This document shows, piece after piece, positions 22,161 to 32,416 of a stretch of 64,000 nt of DNA. Source of the DNA: Polychytrium aggregatum (lineage: Eukaryota; Chytridiomycota; Chytridiomycetes; Polychytriales); the NCBI RefSeq assembly GCF_025602895.1, contig NW_026516296.1:1-64000 (forward strand), given 5' to 3'. The stretch's first letter is position 1. Every line of letters begins with the position of its first letter. Position numbers and translations under genes: made by a program. The notes under the pieces are model-generated. The model was not told the origin of the DNA. It was given only the letters and a program-made list of their open reading frames with translations, and did not search any database.

Positions 22161-22383
22161 GGACCCAGGCGGTTCGGAAGGCAGCGGCAGCGGCGGCAGC
22201 TGTGGGAGGCAGCAACAGGATACAGGAGAGCAGGAAGACGAGAGCAAAGCGGCGGCGGCTGGTTGGATGCGATCTTGCGGTCGCCGAGGCCCACATCGGT
22301 GCTGTTCATTCATTCATCCATCCATCCGTCCATCGGCGGCCGAGTGCGCTGCCTCGTCTGCGCCCCACACTGCTTGCTGGCCT

Positions 22384-22460
22384 GCTCGCCGATTCGCTCG
22401 CCGATTCGCTCGCCGATTCGCTTGCTGTTTCGCTTGCTGTTTCGCTTGCTGTTTCGCTTG
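22384..22460. repeat. 10-bp tandem repeat
   Basis: About seven copies of a 10-mer that switches from gattcgctcgcc-type to tttcgcttgc-type units half way along. Confidence 0.9.
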
Positions 22461-22716
22461 TGGGCTCGTCCCCTGGGCAACATGGTGCGCTGCTTCTGTG
22501 CAGGAACAGCAAGCCGAGGCCGCTGCGGGGCATGTCCTGGGCTTGTTGGGACGCGCGCTTGGCACAGCCCGCGGCCGAGCGCCTTGGTGGCGGTGCAGCG
22601 ACACGTTTTGGCCGCCGAGGGACCCCGCTCTCGGTGGCGCTCTCGGCGTGCTCTCGGCGTGCTCTCGCCTGTCGCCTCCAACACTGCTCACGTGAACCGA
22701 TTTGATCACGGGATCG

Positions 22717-22717
<1 letters not shown>

Positions 22718-22754
<37 letters not shown>
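22718..22754. repeat. (AC)n microsatellite
   Basis: About 18 CA dinucleotides upstream of paralog A. Confidence 0.98.
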
Positions 22755-22755
<1 letters not shown>

Positions 22756-22966
22756 TCACGATATCGATGTTTCGGGTCGGGTGGTCTGTGTATTCTCAAC
22801 AGCCAAGGCACAAGTCGCATGTACAATCACGCAGTTGACAGAGAAGGAAGGATGGATTGCAAGCTCGACGGCAGACAAGAGACAATCAGAGTGTGGTGCT
22901 CAGTTGCTTGGGTTCTCGCTCGCAAATGTGCGATCGATGGTGCCTTGCGGGTTTCCAGTCGCCTGT

Positions 22967-25900
22967 TCAACTGGGCTTTGCGCCAATGTCCCCGCGGGTA
23001 TCACCCACTGGCCCAGCAACTGAGCTAGCAGCCGGAACAACAGTCGACCCAGCAACCGGAGCCGTAGCACCTGGGGCATTTGATTCGGCACCCGATTCAC
23101 CAACGACCGCGGTGGCCGCAGCAGGGACCTGGTTGAAGGTACTCCCGGTTGTGGCTTCAACGACCGTCACTTCGATGGCTGCGACTGTGTTGGTCGTGAT
23201 TTTCAGACTTGGAACGTGGCTAGCGGCAGCCAATGGTCGAGGGTCCGCTGTGGCTTCGATGGTAGCTGGCTCAAGGTTGCTGCCATCATGCTGAGAGTCG
23301 TTTTTCGGCGCGGCTGGGAGCGGGACTTGAGCAGGCAAGGGACTGAGGGGAGGAGGGGCGCTCGAGAAACTGGCTGGGACTCGGGGACTGAGCGAGGCCT
23401 TGATCGCCTGTGGCAGATGCACTGTGGCACCCAGGGATTGAAAGCGCGGCGGGGGCAGTTCGGATGAAGTTGCAAGCACATCGTCGGCATAATCTGCTAG
23501 GTCCGAGATGATCTAGCCAGTTCGGCGACAAAGTCGGGTTTGTCAGCCATCGTTTGATGCGCTCCTGCTCCCTCCGTTGCACCCGTCCGGGGGGGGGGTA
23601 CTGGTTTGCAATTCAGAGGGCCCAGGGTTCTCACCAGGCAAGTTGCTTCATCCCTCATTTTGCGTTCCAGCAGGTTCTTCAGCGCCGTTTCGGAGTCCAC
23701 CATCGTCGGCGTCGACTTGGTTCCAAACCAGGAGCTCTTTTCGGTGATTGCTATATCATCATCCGGCTCGGAGCGGAACAGTACGGCCGAAAACAGGATC
23801 TCAAGGTTCTGCATGTTCATTTTGTTTTGCTCGGAGTGACTAGCCACCCTGAATATCGACAGGGACAGACACCATCCAGCATTAGTATCACGGTCGGAAT
23901 GGTAGCCGTTGGGCCCAAGCCGAGGATACCCATCATCGCCGTTTGATCGCCTCTGGCCATATACAGCTCCGGCGCTGAGTGCGCTTGGTAGATTTAGGGA
24001 CCCTGGGCCGCCGCGATGCAAAACACAGGCCAGGCTTACTTGATCAGATGCTTGATAATATAGGCCAACGTGGCACGTCTCTCTCGGCCAAAGCCAGGAG
24101 CGCCGAGGATCCTGTGCAGCTCCTCTTTACGGGCCTCGGGCGTAAGAGCTGAAGATGCATCGCGTTCGTCCAGGTGAGTTACCAACAGCCGCCCGTCGTA
24201 GCTGTCAGACGCAGATCGGACCGATTCGCGGACCCGAATGAAGGAGGGAGACAGTCCCCGAGGATGGCGATCGGCCCAACTCACACAGCATCCTGAGAAC
24301 CCAAACAGATCGATACGCCACTTACATCGATATTGTGAAAAATAGTTCGCCTCGCGCTTGTAGATGTGCATCTCGCTTTCTCCCAAAACGGGCTCCGCAA
24401 AGGAAATCAGAGGGACGGGGAGCTCACGCAGATACTGCTTGACTAAGGCAGCAACTACGTGCACGTCGTGCGTCTCGTTCGTCAGATCGACTTGGCTCAG
24501 ATCCTGTTCAACCAATAACTTCAAGTTGTCGACAGCGACGCGGTTGCCGCTGACTCTGTACAGTCCTTCGCGGTCAAGACCTGCGAGCGGACGGCACTGA
24601 AAGTTAGCCACCATGTCAGCTGACCCACACGCATCCTGGTCACTCCACAATTGATCAGGCGCAACAGAATCGCTCCATGGGTGGCGGTATGGCACATGCA
24701 GTCTCTAATATGGTGCATTGACACTGAGACCACGCACGCAACGGCACTTGCATCAAGAGAGAATCCGGCTGAGGCGGGGCACAGAAGAGGGGCTTACCAC
24801 GCGCTTCAATGGCCTCAACACAGCGCCTGAGCAGGACTGGCACATCATCCTCTTTTTTGCAAATCAGGCTGCCGACATCAATCTTGAAGACCGCATCTGT
24901 TACAGCATGGACGGTGGCCCGTCAGTCTGAAGCCGCTATCATCCGAATACACCGGGACACCAGCTGCCAGCGCTTGCGGCTATGCAACGCAGGTTGGGTC
25001 GAGAATGACCTTCGAATGGCTTGTTCTGGTAGTTGACAAACTTGAGGGGCCTGGACTGGGGCCAAGCACAGTCAAGGCTCTCCAAGGAAGCGGAGGCCAC
25101 CTCATCAGCCGAGAATGTATCCAGCGACCTGGAAAGATTGAATCGGTGCTGATTGATGGACATGAATATGCAAGCGATTAGGCACCTCGCATATCCTTGA
25201 CCAACTCTCTAGCTATGCGCTGCCTCGAGGGGAACAGAGATACGGTGGATGGCACCATAACGGAAGCCCTGCTTGCAAAGAATCGGCCCACCTTAGCAAG
25301 CTGATCCTGATGCTTGCTCAAATCGGCAACATGGGAGGTCATCGCAGCGATGATGGCGCTTTGATGATCCTTATCCATGGCGATGATTTTCTATGGCGGC
25401 CAAGTAATTCGGTGGAGCATACAGTAAGTTCTCCGCAGAAAATCGCTCGCTCAAGCACAGACATACACCAAGTCGCTGTCAGTATGAGTTCAGATGGCAC
25501 TGCAACGAACTGCAGCCGTTACCGATTGATGGCTCTGACGGGCAAAGTTGTAGTCCCTCCGTGCTAACTCCACGTTTTCGAGTTGCCGGCGGTAGACCCG
25601 ATCTAATGGAATGAGCAATGTGTTGAGCGCGGGTCTTCGTTCAAGTTGACTGGATAGCCACGACGCGGCAAGCAAACTCACCACTATTGGCTGCGACGGC
25701 TCGCTGCCTCATAGCCTTTCAATGATGAAAGGGGAGTCGTCAATGAGATGCCAAAACCGGCGGTGGCGACGATGGCAACGCCGACGACAATAAGGCCGAT
25801 GACAATAAGGCCGACGACAAAAGCTGTGCATTACATTCTGGGGGTTTCCTTCATCCTTCTCCACTTGTTCCGAGTCCTTCTTGTAGGCGTTGTAAACCTA

Positions 25901-26988
25901 CGGGTGCGCATTCGTCGGCGGCATGTTAGCGCATGGCGTAGGCTGAGGGGTGGACCCAATTGTATCCCCATCTCACGTCTCATGAGACGCAAGAGTCGCT
26001 TGTCTTGGCGATAGCAACCACAAAACCCCAACGCATGGACACCGTTCACGCCATGCATCGAGCGACATCGCAGCCAAGGGCTTGACAGCCTCAACTCAGA
26101 CGACTACACTTGTTCGCTCTTTGGATGAGCTGGGATTCTGGGCAGGGATTCTGGACTATCCGCCACTGCAGGAGCAATATGCTGATACCTTCGCCGTGTC
26201 AATCTCACGCTGACTTTTGTACTTTTCCAGGGTTTTCGAGATGGCTTCTCCACACTCCTTTGCTGTTCTGCCGTAATGGCTCTATCAAAGTGAAATGACA
26301 CTCGCAATCAGACATGGCCGTGGCTCTGTCAGTCCAAGCGACAGGCTGGCTCGGGACAAAGCCAGAGTACTTACAGATTGATCGGAGAGAATAGCGTGCG
26401 TCGATTTGAACAAGTTGACTTGCTCCAGAATAAGGCCGACGCTATCCAGCTCCGCTTGGACAAAGCTCTGGAGATGGCGGCACAGGACAGGGTTTTCGTG
26501 CCAGTTGTTGCTAGTGTAGAACAACCATCGGCCAAGTCAGAGCGCCGAAGCCTCGAGGGCTCAGTGCAAGTACTGGGTATCGCTTAACTATCCTGTCGCC
26601 CGGCGCAGAGTGCGTCACTCGGATCAAGCAAGCGGCTGCTGTGTGTGCATCGCGCTCACGGGCCCTGGAGGCGGTGGCGTTGCTTGTCCCAAGCCTCGGC
26701 TTCGGCGGGTGCGGGTGCGGCTGCGGCTGCGGGGAACCGTCCGAATGACATTCGAACTTACATCTGGGACGAAAAATTCTTGATCTGCTCCCGGAACCGG
26801 TTGGCATACTCGTGTTCCATCTCATATCGTGCTTTCATATAGCTCGCAATCTGGGCGACGATGGCGGACTTTGTTTCGAGCATTCCTATCACATTTTTCT
26901 TTTGCTTGTCGATCTTTGGGTGCCAGGGCGACCCACGAAATCGACGCAAGTCGTCGGGAGGCAATTTAGTCAGCGACGAGGGGCACAT
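22967..26988 (-). CDS. F-BAR-RhoGAP protein, paralog B, with Ser/Ala/Pro tail
   Basis: Second member of the tandem pair. Thirteen exons: 26988-26762, 26510-26375, 26281-26189, 25897-25835, 25715-25682, 25602-25523, 25390-25292, 25148-25010, 24896-24798, 24580-24326, 24148-24040, 23848-23635, 23512-22967. Total 2,094 nt, 697 aa. F-BAR start: FCH region with IVAQIASYMKARYEMEHEYA, then FVQAELDSVGLILEQVNLF. The RhoGAP domain lies at about 300-515 with arginine finger in EGLYRVSGN, VKQYLRELPVPLI, and SEQNKMNMQNLEILFSAVLF. The extra 180 residues after it are Ser/Thr/Ala/Pro-rich and absent from paralog A. Intron phases (2,0,0,0,1,0,0,1,1,1,2,0) equal those of paralog A exactly. The start codon at 26988 is the first ATG of the frame in that exon. 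Confidence 0.88.
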
Positions 26989-27926
26989 GACGATCAGCTA
27001 CGCGCGGTCGGCTCCAGACAACAGCGTCGTCGGGGTTGCTGGTGCCGCTGTGGTGGCGTGTCCGGCTGAAAGGTCATACGGCTCGCTTGGCATACCTCGA
27101 GATCCTGATCGAAGCTCACACGCTCTGACAGCCGGCAATTTGCGGCAACGTGCATGCGAAGGGAGGGGAAGTCAGCATCAAGTTGCCTCCGTCGGCGGGT
27201 TGGTGGCCTGGTCGGAATGGCCTCGATGGACGGATTCGCAGAGCTCTGGCCCTGTTTGGCAACGAAGGTCGACAGGAACCGACCACACCGCCAGTCCCGC
27301 CTTTGGTACCCGGCAGTGCGTGCCGCCACGATGCGCTATCTGAGCCGAGAGCCGAGAGCTGAGCGATGGACAGAGGCCGGTCGAGGGAAGGGTCGGAGCG
27401 AAGGAAACGGATGGCACTGCACCAGTCTCGCCGCTCGCGGGCGGCAGGCGGCGGCTGGCAACAGACGGACCCGACAGCAAGTGAGCTTACTCGGCGAGAA
27501 AAAATCGTTCATGGCTGGCAGTGGGCTCGGCGATCGGCGTGGGATGCTGCGAAGGAAGGAAGGGCCGCGGCGCAGATGGAGGCAGAGGCGGAGAAGATAT
27601 AGAGCGACGCCGGCTCGCCGCGGAAGGGTGGCCGGGGGAGTGGCCGTGCGACAGGCGGTGGCGGTGGCTGCGCCAGACCAGGTGCAGTGCACAAGCTACG
27701 ACCCGGCCCAGCGGCTGGGAACCAGGCCTGACGACATTCGCACCGACAGGACAACGTATATGTGCATGTGTGCCAGGTTGGCCGGCAGCAATACCCTCCC
27801 CCCCCCCAGCGTGCGGGTGGATTGACGAACGGAGACGATGCAGTGGATTCGAAGAGCTCTGCAGCGAAGGTACATTGGGTCTGGGGACGATGCGGGAGTG
27901 GGGATTGGACGACGACGCAGGCACGT
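26989..27926. other. Intergenic spacer
   Basis: Upstream of paralog B and downstream of the Irc3-like gene. Includes a run of nine C near 27800. Frames are open on both strands owing to high GC, but none has domain or splice support. Confidence 0.55.
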
Positions 27927-30900
27927 TCAGGAGGATGGGCCGATCTTCTTTGGCCTGGTCGCAGCGCCGCGCGGTTTGGCTGGTGTCGTCGTCTGTGTCT
28001 TGGATGTCGCTGCTGCCGGGGTTGTGCTGCCTCCAACGCCTGTGGAGTCAGGCCTCAGCGACGCAGGACACTTGTTGGAGTATGAAATCATCAGCCGAGT
28101 CTGGATCTGATGGGCCTCACCCTTGGTCAGCGCAGAGAGGCGCTGGACATATTCCTCGCCCATTATGCGCTTGATGGCCTCGACCTGTGCTGGGCTGGCT
28201 GGCTGCCGTCGCCAGGACGCGTTGCGGAAGAGGTTTCGGGCTTGGGCATAGGGCATGGTGGAAAGAACCCAGGTATCAGCACCCCGGATGGCCGACTCGA
28301 GGGTATCGCTGCTCAGCAGCTCCTTGGAGGAGACGATGTACTTGGTGCGGCTGCGTGCCGAAGGCGGCAGCTTGACTCGTTTTCTAATCGAGGCAGTGTA
28401 CGGGCCGCCCTCTAGGGAAGCATGCCGATCCAGCATCGAGAAGAATTAATACTCCGCCGCTGCCGATGATGCTGTAGTCGCTGTCGAGGATACTGTAGTC
28501 GCTGTCAAGGATACTGTAGTCGCTGCGCAAACTCCCATCAGCTCAGCAGCCGCAAATACGGCCCATTCTGCACAGCGAAGCCTACCTGTCGACTGTTTGA
28601 TCAAAAGCCAAGACTTGTCCATTAAGGGCAGGGCGCAATCCGATAGACCCACCCGCATCCAAGCAAAGCGAGAGATGGTTTGGAGGACGGCCGCATGGCT
28701 CTGCGCCTCGTCCCGACTGAACAGCATCGGTATTCCTCGCAGGCGAATCTCGATTGGCCGAATTTGTGGCACTTGCTCTGGTTCGGCGAGGAGTGGTGGA
28801 CTGCTTGCTCTGTCGCCGCCACTGGGAAGCATGTCCAACTGGGCTGTCCGTGGGCCGGCACAGTCACCACCCAAGTCATTATCTGCGTCTGTAGCTCAGG
28901 CAATATCCGGTTTGACAAAGCACATGCGTCGCATCCCAAGTGAGATAGTGTCCCGAGTGAGTGACAAGTCAGAGCCACGATCAACGCACACTCTCCTCGA
29001 CAGTGGCAGTCATGAGCGAGACTCGTATCCCAGACATCAATCCAGACAATGGAGGCCCTGTGGAGGGTGTCAATCGCACCTTTGCTCTCAGAGATTTGCT
29101 CGGGAGGCAGTCCGAACAAAGTCGGAGCAATCCGGAGCCTTGGACCGCCGTCGAGGGTGTCCAAAAAGTCAAATACGAGGCAGTCGTGCTTGTCTGTGTC
29201 CGGAGCGAGTCGTTAGCCGCCTCAGATCCACGTTGGTTGACATATCGAGGCCGGAGCGGCGCTGGACTCACCCGGGTGGAGACGCATGCCTCGCCCCAGC
29301 ATTTGTATCAGTAGCGGCGTCGATCGCGTTGGGCGTGCCATCATGATGCAGTCGATGTTGGGGATATCGGTGCCCTCGCTTACGATACCTTGACGGTGAA
29401 GCATCGTCGTTAGTACCTCCCAACATCCGTTAGGCCTCACGAAGCGACAAGTGCCTACCGCAATTAATGAGCACGGGAGTCTGGCCATCTCGGAAGCGCT
29501 TGAGTGCTCCAGACCGCTCGGCCGACTTCATCTTCCCATGGACAGTGGCAACATCGACATTGTGCCTCCTGAACTCGCTGGCCAGGTCTTCGATGTGTTG
29601 GATGTCCGCCGCGAATACCAGCGTCGATTTGCGTCCCGTTGCCTCTGAAGATCCGATTTCCCCAAAGTAAATTAGTCGAGTTGACAAAGCCATCCGACCT
29701 CCGATATGCGCGTTGCATCGTGGGCTTACTGCGCCAGACTTACGCGACAGATATACTTGGACAATGACGTTGTTACGCTCGGGTTTGTTGATGGCCTTGG
29801 AAAGCGCATCGACCGCATAGTCACCAGCCACCACGGGAACCTCGTCGATCCGGACGCGGGTTTCGACCGCTATGGGATTGACTCTGCAAAGCCTGGGGAA
29901 TCATTTTCGGGTCGAGATCGAGTAGGGGTCGTGGTGGTGCAGGAGGCGGCCGGGTCGTTCAAAAGGCGTCAGTAACGAAGTGCTCTCTGCACTAAGTGCT
30001 TGCTGCAATGTCACCGAAAGTGGGCAGGTCGGATGGTTCTCTGCACGGCCAACAAACACCATTGACAGATCCATTGGCATCAGTCCGAGGCCATGTAGCG
30101 GCGATCGGCGGCGCTGCAGGTATCCTCACCATCCCTCATCGATCATGCTGTCGAGGTCCTTGTGGTAGACAACCTTGTCGAATATGCCCCCCAGCGAAAC
30201 CCCATCGTGGCGCCTCAGGGTTGCCGAACAGCCCCAGACATAGATGTGCGAGCCTGGGCAGTCGGCGCCAAAGTGCGCCAGGATGCGGCGATATACCGGG
30301 GCAGCAGCATGATGAGCCTGTAACCAGGAGCACGGCGAGATGAAGTTGTGAGACTGTTGTTCACAGCTGTAGCGATACAACCCCACGAACAAGCAAGTCC
30401 AGCTGGTTGCTCTGCAAACATCACAGACCTCATCTGGACAGAGAGGGGGGCGGCATCAGTGCCAACCGGGCCGTCGTCGTCGTTAGAAGGATTGGCATGA
30501 AAGTCGGGGCCAGCATCGACCCCATGCGACGAAGCAACAGCCTCTCACCGATGATGATGCACTTGAAATCCTCGGGGTTATACTGCAGGAGTCTCGGGCT
30601 CCCATCGCGGCCGATCGTCTGCACACTTTTGACGAAGGCTGTCAGTCTCGCACACCAGGCCAAAGCTGGGGTGCCCTATCGTCATGCTGCAGACAGTGCT
30701 TCGCACCTGCTCAAGACAATGTCGCTATTGGGGTCGTATTTCTGTACTCGTTGATCCAGACAGATGCGCTGCCGATGGTCAGCAGTCGGGACAAAGAGAG
30801 TTCGCCGGATCAGCTGGGATAAGAGTCGGGATGGAAGTTTCGATATCCAGATAGCGCTGTGTCGCGGCGGATGTGCATGCGATACATACAGCATCGGGGA

Positions 30901-31396
30901 ACTGCCGCTTTATGCTGTGGTATGCTTGATCGAGCAGCTCTTCACGGTGCGCCAGGATCAATGTCTTGTTGGCACCGGGCTTGGGAGGGTCGATGTGCTC
31001 GATCAGTGCGGTGAAGATACGGGTCTTGCCGCTGCCGACAGGAAGCGACACGGCCTGCCGCCTGATGCCCTTCTGGAACTCGCTGATGCAGGTGAGGATG
31101 CACTCTTTCTGGTATGGACGGAGGGAGGAATGCAAAGCGGTCTTGAGGAGGACGGATTCTGGAGATAGCTCGGATGGGCGGCTATCGTCGGAGAAAGATG
31201 CTCTGGGAAGAGACTGCTGGTTGTTTGGTCGATTCTGCACCTCGGTGGCTTGGGCAGCTGAAGAACGGAATTGTCGCAGGTGGTCGAGGAGGTGGGCTCC
31301 GCTGCCAATGCCGACAATGCTGTTGGCCAAATGAGTTGAGAGGGGCCGATGGATAGAATGCGGGAGGGCCACGCATATACCCGTGGCCATGGACAT
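27927..31396 (-). CDS. IRC3: Irc3-like mitochondrial DEAH helicase
   Basis: Superfamily 2 DNA helicase of the Irc3 group, known in yeast to act on branched mitochondrial DNA. Eleven exons: 31396-30890, 30768-30707, 30625-30549, 30433-30429, 30317-30130, 29892-29744, 29644-29459, 29388-29272, 29193-29080, 28882-28586, 28411-27927. Total 2,187 nt, 728 aa, all phases consistent. The first about 80 residues are Ser/Arg/Ala-rich and could be a mitochondrial presequence. Motif I PVGSGKT is near residues 119-125, the DEAH box at 216-219, motif III SAT near 248, motif [11 protein letters not shown] and motif [10 protein letters not shown] near 420. The C-terminus keeps the family-typical [10 protein letters not shown] and LTKGEA elements. 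Asp-Glu of the DEAH box comes from a 5-nt exon (30433-30429). An ATG at 31390 is an alternative start. The first ATG lies inside the edge of the inverted duplication. Confidence 0.87.
30429..30433 (-). other. 5-nt micro-exon (atgag) of the Irc3-like gene
   Basis: On the minus strand the context is a pyrimidine-rich tract ending in cag, then atgag, then gtctgt. The upstream exon ends in g (phase 1) after IIII-type residues, and the downstream exon starts in phase 0 with gct-cat-cat. Joining gives gat-gag-gct-cat, the DEAH box. Without these five bases the frame is lost and the motif has no Asp-Glu. Confidence 0.8.
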
Positions 31397-32079
31397 GGCC
31401 GGATGCAAGAAGATGCAGCGACGGGACTATGTGAAGTTGTGATGGACGAGAGAGACTTGCGGTGGGGGCGAGACAAGAGCCGAACGACAGAGCGCACAGC
31501 GAGGCACGATCCAGACCGACATGGAGATCGCGATCGACGTGGGGATCGGGACAGCGGATGCACATCAATGGATCAAGACGACACTGGAAGACGACACTGG
31601 AAGACGATATTCAACGACATTCAACGGCAGAAACCGGAGACGGCGAGCATGGCATCCAGAAGGAAAACAACAGAGCACACCGCAGTGGCGATGGGCAGAC
31701 AGGAGACAGGAGACAGGAGACAGGATATGGGCCAAAAACGAGGAGCAAAAGACAAGCGTCAGAAGCAGGATTCGAACCTGCGCGGGCGAGCCCATTGCAT
31801 TTCGAGTGCAACTCCTTAACCACTCGGACATCCTGACTTGCGGCAGTTTACTCCATCACAGTACATGACGCCGCACGGACTGTCGATGATGGCAACGAGC
31901 GAGTCGGCACTTGCATTTGTTTCCCCACCACAGGATACCCCGCCGCACTGACTGTCGTGCGATGTGGTGCTGTCCTGTGCATCTCATGTGCATCTCATTT
32001 GCATCTCATGTGCATCTCATGCATCCTCCGTTCCACGTGTCCAATTACCCCATCTCCCAGCCTGCCACCGAGTGAATCG
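31391..32079 (-). repeat. 689-bp inverted segmental duplication, copy 2
   Basis: Reverse complement of 14578-15266 with two mismatches and no gap. The inner edge coincides with the start codon region of the Irc3-like gene (ATGs at 31396 and 31390), so this copy contains that gene's upstream region plus the tRNA-Ser. Confidence 0.95.
31757..31837 (-). tRNA. tRNA-Ser(CGA), copy 2
   Basis: Identical in all 81 positions to the gene at 14820-14900, on the opposite strand. It is transcribed toward the Irc3-like gene and ends about 360 bp before its first ATG. Confidence 0.95.
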
Positions 32080-32416
32080 CAGGCTTTGTGTTCCAACTTG
32101 CTCAGCATTGCGCTCCCATGTGCTTCCCGATACCCACGGACTCGACTGGCACCAAGTTTACCGAGCCCCTCTTGATCTCTCAAAAATGAAAATCTCTCTA
32201 ATAAATCGTTGTTCATAGTATGGTCTCTGAGAGATGTCGACAATCAAATGCCCTCGTCCTCAGTATCATCCGACGGCTTGCTGCAGTGCTCAAGCCCTGC
32301 ATTTCTCAACGCTCCTTAGTGCGCCAGTGAATCGTTCCTTCTCAGCTGCCCCACGGTCCGATGATACGTTTCCGTGATGGCTCTCGTCACCAGAGCAGTT
32401 TCCATCGCAACCGGTG
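32080..32416. other. Spacer
   Basis: Between the duplicated block and the 3' end of the M8 peptidase gene. Nothing recognisable. Confidence 0.6.

Larger units (their letters stand above)
22161..22966. other. Spacer between the two RhoGAP paralogs
   Basis: Promoter side of paralog A and 3' flank of paralog B. Contains a 10-bp tandem repeat (22384-22460) and an (AC)n microsatellite (22718-22754). The open frames across it are repeat-driven. Confidence 0.6.
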
